DNA of 64,000 nucleotides. It comes from a virus. The first letter of the stretch is position 1, and the number at the start of each line of letters is the position of its first letter. The notes beneath the pieces were generated by a model. That model was not told the origin of the DNA, searched no databases, and was given only the letters and a program-made list of their open reading frames with translations. The stretch lies in the IMG/VR virus record IMGVR_UViG_3300033148_003376, positions 39,594 through 103,593 of that record; one strand, written 5' to 3'. Below, in pieces: positions 18,401 through 26,295 of the stretch. A program made the position numbers and the translations under genes.

Positions 18401-19118
18401 GGGAATACTCGATGTCTTTGAGTTCGAGGTATTCGATCTTGAGAACATCTCCGACTGCATATCGGACCTTGGCATCGGAGTCATTCATATAGATGACATC
18501 GACCGCTCCATTTACATTCGAAACAACTGCGAATTTATCCTCATTCAAATCTCTGATACGATCGGATATCTCGACTTCGACATCGTTCAAAAGAACTCTG
18601 ACGTCATTCGAGACCTTGTCTTGAGTGTAACGAAAGATGTCCGGATCTTCTGTATCGACTGTTTTCTCTTCGCTTCTCAGATCCCCCGCAGCCGCGAGAA
18701 TTGTTGTCTGAACACCCGCGTTGACAGTCGTGTCTTCGAGAGCAATAAGATCTTTGTCTTTGAGAACACCGATGATCGAGTATCGTGTGATGGTACCCGT
18801 GATGTTTGGTGTAATAGTGAGTCTGAGATGAACATTGCTACCTCGGAAGACAGAATAACCGAGAAATTGTCCACCCGCAGTCACCGAGCTTCGCGCACGT
18901 GCGTAGGTCCAAAATGCTTCACGACGACTGATAATATTGTTGTAAGACAACAATGCTGAAAGACCGGCGACAATTTCGATTTTGGTCTGTCCGGTAGACG
19001 ACGCAAAGAAATCGGCCCATCTCGCAAAATCAGGTTTGGACTGAACGAACCCGGTCACATCAGATTTAGCACCCGACTGTGATACGGTCGTTGGATCTAT
19101 TATGAATGTTTCAGTCAT
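15465..19118 (-). CDS. Baseplate wedge protein, gp6/gpJ-like, with adhesin repeats
   Basis: 1217 residues. The N-terminal ~530 residues fit the baseplate J / T4 gp6 family, including the segment RRTMGLAPPTITHPIRNPVT and a following helix-rich dimerisation region. Residues ~651-1071 are four copies of a ~90-residue beta module, each with the pattern G-x-W-x-L/V-T/S-F/Y and later ALEAL and GF-x-V/F-x-F. Flanking carbohydrate-binding-like segments carry EPxWP and W-x-A motifs. The family is normally ~500-660 residues, so the repeats are an extension. It lies directly downstream of the gp25-like gene, as expected for a wedge. Confidence 0.75.
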   Translation of the reverse strand: MTETFIIDPTTVSQSGAKSDVTGFVQSKPDFARWADFFASSTGQTKIEIVAGLSALLSYNNIISRREAFWTYARARSSVTAGGQFLGYSVFRGSNVHLRLTITPNITGTITRYSIIGVLKDKDLIALEDTTVNAGVQTTILAAAGDLRSEEKTVDTEDPDIFRYTQDKVSNDVRVLLNDVEVEISDRIRDLNEDKFAVVSNVNGAVDVIYMNDSDAKVRYAVGDVLKIEYLELKDIEYSQSDINFIYGTLNTYEVDNAYTRPETIKEIKVNAPLFHETQKLVEAREDYAKVFKFLRTIIADTNWRDISPAVIELTYSREDMALFGETLQVIEITSKHDDNESLQNKYLYLYSTLNNYYLWINVDGTGSDPNISGKIGLEVTISKDDVAETVAAAVKTKLDTVGDFDVYISGKIVTVYDTEFGVGAGTSEDINTGFTVRVATLGNEIDSILNDLLSRRTMGLAPPTITHPIRNPVTLDIAIKLLQAGGNPENDIESIISEGTDSVDIEKTIDLDPFELTLEKTIDLTDLETAIEALAYIKTTRIQIHGDRWEEEIWKEQGSYVVPKTISSDFVFRLTRVFRKSGLVEPTWPLQVGEIIEDNNVVWRCEKKALPFPGAWVADTDYALNDLAMPSVDNRFMYRMIDQKLYSNTSLEIQKIVFDVLPASGTWRIHFGDEKTSNLAWDATDADVQSALRSLNTLSDVVVSVLPGPEIGFLVEFEGDDANKTQPEMEFTDEGINEIQSISADLTPDAGNWKLTFDGQETGTLAFNILADDLKIALEALSNIDEIEVTGAWPDFTITFKGVNIKLDVVLLIDSANTLVSATPVTATPSTTTEGRAADAGANEVQDIGFSLDPVIGQWSVTYDTKTTVLLGYDATFAQVQAALEALPNIGAGNVVVTGTIGQASGFEVTFQGALALIDVPQMTVAYNSLYDQKIPDPLNPGQWLPDGQQVAIVITTDTDGRPVDAGQDEEQKVEFDYVPDSGVWRLTFDSEETADIAFNDNAAAVQSALEALTGVGAGDIVVSGDYSAGFTFAFQSALALANVPEMTVSASTLAASSAPITLTITEETKGEPLASNLKDIGVGDVTITPSTTQDAIDPEPIWPTTEDETVYDKDIVWIAVEKSGDPAAWQPGTRYRLSEYVLATDPVESGTETLMFQCMNFLGNISDSEPTWPSVENDTVRDGNVEWAAKDPEKSPDRLGFNEYYNIEQNISVET

Positions 19119-19124
19119 AAGATA

Positions 19125-19493
19125 TCACTTTGTTATTGACGTCCTGTATTCAAACTTCTGATCTTCAACACCCTGTATTTCGAAGACAAGATAGAGATCA
19201 AATTCATGATCGTCCAGGTTTGGTGTTATGACCGTGAGTCTGTCATCGATTATGACTCGTCTTTCCCATCTCTCTACCATCGCAGTTACCGCTCTGAAAA
19301 CAGACAGCGCGGAATCCTCACTCATCATTTCAAAGATTTCGTCTTCGAGGAAATTTCCGAAATTGACATTGAAAAGACGCTCACCTACAAGTGTCTCGAA
19401 AATATTATCAAGAGACTGATACACAGCCTCTACCTTTGTAAGTAGAGCCTTGTCTTCTGGTGTGTACGAGTTGACATCACTGTAGATAGTCAT
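19125..19493 (-). CDS. Baseplate wedge protein, gp25-like
   Basis: 122 residues, the usual size for T4 gp25 relatives. The family signature is visible: helix LLTKVEAVYQSLDNIFETL, then VGERLFNVNFG (the EPR-type core, here ERL) and an RVIIDDRLTVIT strand. It nucleates sheath assembly at the baseplate in T4. Its stop is followed 6 nt later by the gp6-like start, a classic neighbour pair. Confidence 0.82.
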   Translation of the reverse strand: MTIYSDVNSYTPEDKALLTKVEAVYQSLDNIFETLVGERLFNVNFGNFLEDEIFEMMSEDSALSVFRAVTAMVERWERRVIIDDRLTVITPNLDDHEFDLYLVFEIQGVEDQKFEYRTSITK

Positions 19494-20783
19494 ACAAAAA
19501 ATGCCTTAAATGCTCGTAACGCGTTCATCGCATACTCTTCTACTTCGACTCGTGCAGTTAACGTCGCTCGCCATCTGTCTTCGGCGTCTTGTCTGGCTTG
19601 TTCGTTGTCGTAGCTTTCTCCCGCCAAAATCTCCTCTATGGCGTCTTCGATACCCGCTGTACCAAGTGTACCAGCCACGAAGAGGATCATCGCAGTGTAC
19701 TTATTATCAACGAGATCCGACATTGCATCATCTCTAAGAGACTCCTTGATATACTCAGTACCACCTGTAGATTCGGGGATATCCAGAACATAAATACCAG
19801 TCGCGTTGAGTGCAGCTTTGAACTGGTCCACGAGTTCTTGGAAATCTTTGACTATATCGTTGAGTGCTTCGACTTTCTTTTCGATGATTTCGATAAGTGC
19901 AATGACCGGATCTTCAGCTTGTAAAAATCCTTTCAACATGGCGAGCACTTTTAATAACAGCTTTCTGGTGTCGTCGATAAGTGGAATCGATTTGAGTGTG
20001 AATCCTATCCAATCTGGATTGGTTGATATGGGTCGAAGAGACCCACCGGTCTCCAGGTTTGCCATCCTCAATAATCTATTGAGAAGGTCTAAAAACTCTT
20101 GGTATCCAAAAACACTCGTAAGACCTTCAAGAATAGTCGCAAATGGTCCAACGCCCGGAGCCGTTACCATGATACCGAATCCAGTCACATTCGACGAACT
20201 CGTAAACACTGGTCTATTGAGATCTCCACTATCTCCGAAAGAATCGATCGCCTTGTTGATCGTCTCACCTGGTGTCAGAGTCGGAATTCCGAACTCGTCA
20301 TATTGTATTGGAGCACCTGTAAACGCTGCAGCACTCAGGTTGTAAATGTCGTCCATGTTTTCAGCGTCGAAAAGAGAGATGTCTCCGGTACTGGCAACGT
20401 TGGGTTGTAGGTTGAACGGTTGAACTACGATAGCGTGAACACCCGTACTGAAAAGATCGATAATAAGCTTTTCAAGCTCATCAATCAACGCACCAAGAAG
20501 CGCTTTAAACGGGTCAGTCGCTCCCTTGTACAAAGCTTTGGCTATCCCTAGAGCTGTCGAGACGATGTCGAGAGCCGTCGAAACTTTGCCAGCAAATGTA
20601 CTAACTCCGGTCAGAAATTGATTGATCTCGTCCGGTACCTTGGGTATGAGATCTGTCTTCGTCCAGGACAAACTTGATAGTCCTCGCTTTGTGTTCGAGC
20701 ATGACAACCTCTCGTTCCAAAACGCGTGTGAGATTGTTCATGATATTGTCCAAATTCTTGAACGTGGGTTTTTGCCATGGCAT
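19490..20783 (-). CDS. Structural protein requiring a +1 frameshift (two frames)
   Basis: The ATG at 20783 overlaps the previous stop (TAATG), and its frame runs 60 codons to 20601 (MPWQKPTFKNLDNIMNNL). The long 404-codon body ending at 19490 is in the +1 frame and has no good start: only a TTG at 20707 touching GAGAGG with no spacing. Protein-like sequence switches from the first frame (HKARTIKFVLDE) to the second (DLIPKVPDEINQFLTGV) near 20650. So the product may come from a programmed +1 shift, or the sequence may carry an indel. The body is helical with a coiled-coil-like region; the role is probably baseplate-associated. Confidence 0.55.
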
Positions 20784-21379
20784 TACGATACAGTTCCTTG
20801 GCCTTTGCCGGTAGCTGGTGCAGGTGGTTGAATCGGTGTTCCCGCGATGACAACATTTCCGGATGCTTTTCTGAATGCTTGACCTACTCCTTGTGCCATC
20901 GCGTTCGAAAGCTTCGGGAGGTTTTCACCGACAAGAGTCTTTGAAACACCTTGCGATGTGATGTTTCCCTCAATTTCTATCGGTGTGACTGGAATTGATC
21001 CCACGTCTATGACACCAGCTCCTACAGCTACCAGTGGATGTGATGATGTAAGAGTCACTTGTGCAAGTTCCAATTCAAGTGCATCGGCATATGCCGAGAT
21101 GATCTTTGGGGTATTTTCACCGACAAGTCCTTTGAGTACCGCATTGGCCAAGATGGTCGTTTTCAGCTCTGCTGCAGTGATGCCTATGATTCCAAGTCCA
21201 GTACCGACTCCAGGTCCACCACTACCACTATCTGTCGTCGTAAATGGTTTCCCCACGATGCTCATGATTGTTCCGGTAGAACATGCTCCGGTGAGCTTCG
21301 GCATATCGGGACCGACGATCGCCTTTGATGTAAGATTGGCGATCATGACCTGATTCATTCGGAAATCGAGGATCGGCAT
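20783..21379 (-). CDS. Three-repeat structural protein next to baseplate genes
   Basis: 198 residues made of three diverged ~60-residue repeats. Each contains a line such as SKAIVGPDMPKL, LKGLVGENTPKI or SKTLVGENLPKL, followed by an A-rich helix and a GxxxVxG-x-P strand. The C-terminus is Pro-rich. The regular repeats suggest a pseudo-threefold or fibrous assembly. The start is ATG at 21379. The role is inferred from position between spike/hub and wedge genes. Confidence 0.6.
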   Translation of the reverse strand: MPILDFRMNQVMIANLTSKAIVGPDMPKLTGACSTGTIMSIVGKPFTTTDSGSGGPGVGTGLGIIGITAAELKTTILANAVLKGLVGENTPKIISAYADALELELAQVTLTSSHPLVAVGAGVIDVGSIPVTPIEIEGNITSQGVSKTLVGENLPKLSNAMAQGVGQAFRKASGNVVIAGTPIQPPAPATGKGQGTVS

Positions 21380-21388
21380 GACTCGTCA

Positions 21389-21598
21389 TTACAGTGAGTT
21401 GTAAAATTTTGTCGCAGCATCATCCAATGTTTTGAACAAGGAATCTGCCTTTTTCTGTTTGTCTTTTGACGCTTTCTTGATCATGGCTTTTGCCAACTTG
21501 GTGAACTCGTCCCATGCGGCTGATAGTTCGTCAAACGAATTGTCTTCCGCCTCATTCAATTTCTTGACTCTTTCCAGAAAATCTTTTGCTTTACTCAT
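21389..21598 (-). CDS. Small tagged cargo protein (putative head-targeted)
   Basis: 69 residues. The ATG at 21598 is chosen because it overlaps the upstream stop and gives the shared N-terminal tag MSKAKDFLERVKKLNEAE. Its N-E-A sequence fits the inferred protease site (L-N-E then A). The remainder is one or two amphipathic helices rich in Lys and Asp. It is encoded among baseplate genes, away from the main cargo cluster. Confidence 0.65.
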   Translation of the reverse strand: MSKAKDFLERVKKLNEAEDNSFDELSAAWDEFTKLAKAMIKKASKDKQKKADSLFKTLDDAATKFYNSL

Positions 21599-21981
21599 CG
21601 CTCTGACTCCTTGTTGAATGCTTCCATGACCGTGAAAAGATGTTCTGCAGGACCCTCGATATAATCTGTATAACACTTCGTACAGTATGCTCTTGTAATA
21701 GACTCGATTCCTATATCGAGGTTCACTATGATTGCAGGTTCTTCCGAATACTTCTTGAGATCCGTTGGAATGTGATTGATCTTGCCGTCAAACGGTGATT
21801 GCTGTCTCACCGTCATAATGTGAACGATCTCGTACGGCACATCGACGAACTCACGAGGATCAATATCAGGATCGAAATCCGGGTTCGGAACCCTCTTCAT
21901 CTTCGTCTCGGTGACAGGTTCACCGGGAGGATAGAGCTTCAGAATCTTCTTACATGCTGCACATTTTCGAGGTGTTGCCAC
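21595..21981 (-). CDS. Zinc-ribbon-like protein, unknown role
   Basis: 128 residues with two Cys pairs, CAAC near residue 8 and CTKC near residue 100, a spacing that could form one split zinc site. The region between is beta-rich. It lacks the N-terminal tag. Overlapping stop and start codons link it to the tagged gene downstream and it lies close to the kinase-like gene upstream, so the three are probably co-translated. Confidence 0.55.
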   Translation of the reverse strand: MATPRKCAACKKILKLYPPGEPVTETKMKRVPNPDFDPDIDPREFVDVPYEIVHIMTVRQQSPFDGKINHIPTDLKKYSEEPAIIVNLDIGIESITRAYCTKCYTDYIEGPAEHLFTVMEAFNKESER

Positions 21982-21993
21982 GGGTCCTCACAC

Positions 21994-22722
21994 TCAGGTA
22001 CGTTTTCGTTTTTCCAGTTCGGATTTGATCCATTTTTTCGCAATCGGATTGGTGGTCGATTTCCTGGCAAACTTGGCGACTTCTTTCCAGACCATGGCAA
22101 GAACTTTGTCATCGCTCGTCTTTGGATCACTGTTATCCACGACGATGAAGTTCTTGCCAAAGAGATTCTGAAACTTACCAATGTTGTTTTGAACATCGTT
22201 CCATGCTTTGGTTATTGCTTCCACACGGACTGTTCTTCCACCTCTTTCACCTCTTTGTTTATTCCGTTCAATTGCAACATCCAGTGACGTATTTACGAAG
22301 ATCATGAACGCATCATAGCCAAGTTCCTCGAAGTTCAATTTCTGACCCTTGATCTTGTTGTAATCTTTGGCAGTTCCATCAATGAGTAGACCCAAGCGAC
22401 CGTTGAGATACTGTTTCAGTTTTGACCCAGTCAATGTCTTGGCTTTTTTTCTAATCTCTTGTGATTTTTCGAACTCCTCTTTAGAAAGCTTTGTGAAGTC
22501 GAGAGAAAGACCAGCCCGGGTCAAAAATAATTCAACCAAATCATCGGAATTCACCGCTCTAAAGCCGTGTCCACCTGTTGTATGTTTGCCGACGAAACCT
22601 TTACCGGATCCCCCGCCCCCAGCCATGAACACGGCTTTGAAGATAGAAGGATCATACACACCCTCATTGATAAGGACTGCCTGTCGCACTCGTTCTAAAA
22701 CCTGTGCCGCTCTTGATGTCAT
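21994..22722 (-). CDS. Tagged P-loop kinase / zeta-toxin-like protein
   Basis: 242 residues. After a tag-like N-terminus (MTSRAAQVLERVRQAV, then LINE-G) comes a Walker A motif GGGGSGKG at 35-42, then VNSDDLVELFL, LGLLIDGTAKD and an IERNKQRGERGGR segment typical of zeta-toxin or polynucleotide-kinase folds. It would phosphorylate a small substrate such as a nucleotide, sugar nucleotide or nucleic-acid end; the substrate cannot be read from sequence. The tag suggests packaging in the head. It sits among baseplate genes, unlike most enzymes. Confidence 0.7.
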   Translation of the reverse strand: MTSRAAQVLERVRQAVLINEGVYDPSIFKAVFMAGGGGSGKGFVGKHTTGGHGFRAVNSDDLVELFLTRAGLSLDFTKLSKEEFEKSQEIRKKAKTLTGSKLKQYLNGRLGLLIDGTAKDYNKIKGQKLNFEELGYDAFMIFVNTSLDVAIERNKQRGERGGRTVRVEAITKAWNDVQNNIGKFQNLFGKNFIVVDNSDPKTSDDKVLAMVWKEVAKFARKSTTNPIAKKWIKSELEKRKRT

Positions 22723-22769
22723 GGAAATATCCTCGTGGTAAATTTTGTATTTGAACGTAATGAATTATC

Positions 22770-23042
22770 TCAGGTTTCTATGTGCTTCTTGCCATCGATT
22801 GTGACACGGACATCCCCTTCATCCGTAAGATCGTTGAAGGCGTCTACAACCTTCTTGATTATCTTGTCGTCGACTGGTTTTCCAACGTCGTACGTACTAT
22901 ACGAAATCCATTTATTATTCATAGCTATGAAGACTTCGATTTTACTTCCAGGCTTCACAGTCTTCTTGATGGATGTGGCCAGATCTTCTTTTGCTTCATT
23001 TGCCTTCTTGATCACGTCCAAAAATTCTTTTGCGATACCCAT
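22770..23042 (-). CDS. Tagged cargo protein, 90 aa
   Basis: A standard tag MGIAKEFLDVIKKANEAK is followed by a small beta/alpha domain (KIEVFIAMNNKWISYSTYDV) with several Lys/Asp. A GGAGA ribosome site precedes the ATG. The function is unknown. Its position between the kinase-like gene and the spike gene shows that cargo genes are scattered in the tail region. Confidence 0.65.
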   Translation of the reverse strand: MGIAKEFLDVIKKANEAKEDLATSIKKTVKPGSKIEVFIAMNNKWISYSTYDVGKPVDDKIIKKVVDAFNDLTDEGDVRVTIDGKKHIET

Positions 23043-23087
23043 GAGATTCTCTCCTTAAAATAAACATCTGTTTACATGTTATTCGTC

Positions 23088-24044
23088 TTATCCTATTTGT
23101 ACCGTTGGAACACCAATCTTAGGTTTTCCCGATGTCAAATCTTCGATCGGATCGCTAAACGTTGAGATACCAAATCCACCCAAAACCTTATTGAGACTCA
23201 CAATAAGACCCCTGATATCGTACGGTCCAACAAGAGCCGTTTTCTCTACCGGTCCAGTTATCACAGTCTGTGTGAGTCCAAGACCAATCGTTTCAGTTTT
23301 TTTCAACGCCACAAGACTGGTCTTCTGTCCACCTACTGACTCGCCCCGGTTTCCCGTCGTCGATTCTGATAGACTTCCACCCGTAGATCTTTGCACTCCA
23401 CCAAGAACCTCTTCCAAAAGACCACCTGATACCTCGGTCGTCTTGTTACCGACAGTCTCGATAAGCTCATCGACAGTCACTCGTTTGATATCTCCGGTGT
23501 CTTCCTGTTCTCCAGCTTGGTTGGTGGTTATTTTTCCCGTCTCGAAATCCAGGATGAGTGAAGTCTTTCCGTCCGCCGACTGGAAATTGAGTTTACGAGG
23601 TCCTTTAATGGTAACAGACCCATCAGACTCAACCTGAAAACCAAATCCACTTGGGTGAAGATACTCGCTGATCTTCTTGGCCTTGTTCGTAGTGAATTGT
23701 TGTCCTTGTTCGTCTCTTGATCCATACGTGTTCGGATAATCCTCGTTCACGGGACCTGTCTGAGTAAGAGTCGATTCCCACGAACCAATGTAGAACCCGC
23801 TGTAAATGTCTCCGTATGGAAAGATGATCTCAATTTCACTTCCGAGACTTGGGATCTTTACATCATTCGAAGTACGTCGAGGATAGATCCACGGGAGTTT
23901 GTCAATAGTACCTGCGAGTCTGCCAGCGATCACAGCTTTGACACGACGAAGTCTATCGGGATCGTCGTTGTTCATCACGACACCACGATGAGGTTTGGAC
24001 AGACCTTCGGAAGGTTTCAAAAAATCATTTGCTTTGATAAGCAT
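23088..24044 (-). CDS. Baseplate central spike protein (gp5/VgrG-type)
   Basis: 318 residues. The N-terminal ~140 residues fit an OB-fold spike domain (IKVPSLGSEIEIIFPYGD, IYSGFYIGSW, YPNTYGSRDEQGQQF), followed by SDGSVTIKGPRKLNFQSADG and then long beta-helical repeats of the VGNKTTEVSGG type. It lacks the T4 gp5 lysozyme domain. The start overlaps the hub gene stop by 1 nt. It forms the membrane-piercing needle in this family. The spike-tip protein is not identified with confidence. Confidence 0.75.
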   Translation of the reverse strand: MLIKANDFLKPSEGLSKPHRGVVMNNDDPDRLRRVKAVIAGRLAGTIDKLPWIYPRRTSNDVKIPSLGSEIEIIFPYGDIYSGFYIGSWESTLTQTGPVNEDYPNTYGSRDEQGQQFTTNKAKKISEYLHPSGFGFQVESDGSVTIKGPRKLNFQSADGKTSLILDFETGKITTNQAGEQEDTGDIKRVTVDELIETVGNKTTEVSGGLLEEVLGGVQRSTGGSLSESTTGNRGESVGGQKTSLVALKKTETIGLGLTQTVITGPVEKTALVGPYDIRGLIVSLNKVLGGFGISTFSDPIEDLTSGKPKIGVPTVQIG

Positions 24045-25207
24045 CAGATGTGTTGTCCCCTTACCTCGTTGAGTGATTCCCTACACATCTCAACAACCGT
24101 AGCAACCTGGTTCTTTTGGGTCGTCCGCGCTACTTTCGTTACATAGTAGAGACCCGTTGCAAACTCTGAAGAAGCTGTCGTATTTCCAAGTCCAGGATCC
24201 TTGAACATCACAAGATCGAGTATCTTTACCGGTTTGAATACACCTTGGAAACTCGTTGTTACCTTCAAAGCACCGAAACTTATGAGCCTCGTGAGATTAT
24301 TATAAAACGCGTTCCAGTAGTTCTCATGGAGATTCTCGTTCCTAGTATTGATACCAAGGAAATGGTTACCCATTTCACTTCGCTTGGCTATCTTCGACGC
24401 CAGTGCGAGAAGAGTCTTGTTCTCTCCCCTAATGATCTCCGTTAGTCCACTCTCTATGTCATATACTGCTCTTTCTTTCGTGTATCCGACGAGGTTGTTG
24501 ATGAACCCTGAGTTCGACTGGATGACTGGATCCGGATCAATCAGGATTTCTTTTTCATCGTCCTCTGGGTTGACCGTGAACTTCCAGGCATATGCCTTGT
24601 TTCTTACAGGATCCTTACCGGCGTCTTTGATGTCTTTCAGGATGTCCTTTAGAATAAATGTGCCGTCAGATGCAATTCCGACAGCCGGGAACGAATCAGG
24701 TAGATGAGAATGCATCCAAAGATCATTAACGAATTTTCTATCTGTGAAGTTGGGTTGTATCCAAATTTGCTTATCTTCTGATACATCTATATTCGATTCG
24801 AAGTGGGGGAAATGTTTCGCTGTAATCTCTTTGATGACTTCGACGCCAGATTTTTCGTCGCTCAAAAAGACGTTCGACGGTGTGATGTAATCGATCGCAG
24901 AATAGAATCCGTTAGCCGAAATAGATCGTTTCGCATGTCCCCCCGGTGTAGCTACAAACCTTGCCGTATACAATTTGGTATCGAGGAGATCCTTGTTTGA
25001 TCGTCCGAACGACAGTTCGATGTCATTTGTCTCGTTCAAAAGACCCATGATCTTGTCGTTTCTTGTCGTGAATCCTATCTCGAATGTAGGGAGAACATTT
25101 CCGACTTCCTCGACAAGAGTCAAAGTCTCGAAATCATCCCGATTAAGGAAGTCTTTCTCGTCCCCAACATCGAATTTGAGAAGGTATTCACCATCGACGC
25201 CTATCAC
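24044..25207 (-). CDS. Baseplate hub protein (gp27/gpD-like)
   Basis: 387 residues with the look of hub proteins that hold the spike: an early beta domain (EYLLKFDVGDEKDFLN), the ITAKHFPHFESNIDV region and a C-terminal FKPVKILDLVMFKD segment followed by YVTKVARTTQKNQVATVVEM. Its size and its place directly upstream of the spike agree. The assignment is made from pattern and gene order rather than a precise match. Confidence 0.68.
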   Translation of the reverse strand: MIGVDGEYLLKFDVGDEKDFLNRDDFETLTLVEEVGNVLPTFEIGFTTRNDKIMGLLNETNDIELSFGRSNKDLLDTKLYTARFVATPGGHAKRSISANGFYSAIDYITPSNVFLSDEKSGVEVIKEITAKHFPHFESNIDVSEDKQIWIQPNFTDRKFVNDLWMHSHLPDSFPAVGIASDGTFILKDILKDIKDAGKDPVRNKAYAWKFTVNPEDDEKEILIDPDPVIQSNSGFINNLVGYTKERAVYDIESGLTEIIRGENKTLLALASKIAKRSEMGNHFLGINTRNENLHENYWNAFYNNLTRLISFGALKVTTSFQGVFKPVKILDLVMFKDPGLGNTTASSEFATGLYYVTKVARTTQKNQVATVVEMCRESLNEVRGQHI

Positions 25208-25560
25208 TATACCACCGCTGTTTGTCGTGATTTTAATGAAAAGAATAGATCTTCGACGTCTTCGAGACTCGGATACTTGATCTGGAGACCTGGGACGAGA
25301 CTTCGATAATCGAATATGTCATTGTAGATCAACAGGATCCACCAGTATTGCATGTCGGTGTAGATATTACTCGAAAGTAAATCCGGTCGACCTTCTTCGG
25401 CTTGTATTTCGTAGATTCCAAATACAGTCAGATCTCTCAAGTCTCCGAAGAACGCACTCGTCAAAGGATCGTAGCCACCATCTTCAATCAACTCCATGAA
25501 CTTCGCCATGTCGTAGCGTTCTTCAGAGATGATATCGAGATTGATGAAGTGTCTAGACAT
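25207..25560 (-). CDS. gp53-like baseplate wedge protein
   Basis: 117 residues. The string YTDMQYWWILLIYNDIFDY followed by LVPGLQIKYPSLEDV matches the style of gp53-like wedge proteins, with aromatic YWW then a G-x-x-I/L-x-x-PS segment. It overlaps the hub start by 1 nt and lies 3 nt after the upstream stop, forming part of a tightly coupled baseplate set. Confidence 0.62.
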   Translation of the reverse strand: MSRHFINLDIISEERYDMAKFMELIEDGGYDPLTSAFFGDLRDLTVFGIYEIQAEEGRPDLLSSNIYTDMQYWWILLIYNDIFDYRSLVPGLQIKYPSLEDVEDLFFSLKSRQTAVV

Positions 25561-25563
25561 AGG

Positions 25564-26295
25564 TTACTGTTCACCTCCTGTAGGAGTAGCGCCACCAGCA
25601 ACCCCTACACTCGGAGCAGTGAATTGAAAAAAGTATCTTCTGAAATCCGAGAACGTAATATCCCGAAACGGAGTAAACGATATTATTCCACTTGCATACA
25701 ACGGTGAACCATTCGTTACGATTATCTTGGAGATATTGAAGTTCACATCTTTCATAAGTAGATTTCGTGCTCTGAACCATTGTCCCAATGACACTGCAAT
25801 CGTTGTGTCTATTTCCGGTGTGTCCTCTGTGGTCACGGATGGTTGATACCCAAGTGGAGCAGACATAATACCTGCTTTGAGACCAAGAATTTCTGTATCA
25901 AGTGCCATAATAGTTTCATATGCTTTTTCAACTTCTTCGAGCACGTTATCACTGTCTCGGATAACTGTGAAGATGAGTGGTAAACTAAAAATCGGTCTCG
26001 CTGTACCAGTCCAGACAGATGTCGTTTGAACCTTAGACTTCAATATCACCTGTGGTACCTGTATCTTGACCATACTCGCAAGCGCGGATACACCCGCCAT
26101 CATACTAGATAGACTCTCTTGTCTGGCAGATACAAACGGTTCGTTATATTGAGCTGTCATATTTATAGGAAAATCATCGGTCATAAACCCGACAATCTGC
26201 TTTTCCTTTTTGTCGATCTTCGACCGGTATGCAACGACGATACGTGCATCGAGATTCGAAGTAATTTTGTCGATATCCAGGTATGCATCAGCCAC
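25564..26295 (-). CDS. Tail-tube/baseplate junction protein (gp48/gp54-type)
   Basis: 243 residues, beta-rich N- and C-terminal halves around a helical central segment (LSSMMAGVSALASMVKI). The C-terminal FTPFRDITFSDFRRYFFQF motif resembles tube-initiator or tube-cap proteins. It overlaps the tape-measure gene by 8 nt and precedes the gp53-like gene, as expected for the baseplate-tube junction. Which of gp48 or gp54 it corresponds to is not resolved. Confidence 0.58.
   Translation of the reverse strand: MADAYLDIDKITSNLDARIVVAYRSKIDKKEKQIVGFMTDDFPINMTAQYNEPFVSARQESLSSMMAGVSALASMVKIQVPQVILKSKVQTTSVWTGTARPIFSLPLIFTVIRDSDNVLEEVEKAYETIMALDTEILGLKAGIMSAPLGYQPSVTTEDTPEIDTTIAVSLGQWFRARNLLMKDVNFNISKIIVTNGSPLYASGIISFTPFRDITFSDFRRYFFQFTAPSVGVAGGATPTGGEQ

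Noticed and set aside
20611-20856. 81-codon minus-strand ORF
   Set aside because: Shadow of the overlapping genes 20783-21379 and 19490-20783; no ribosome site.
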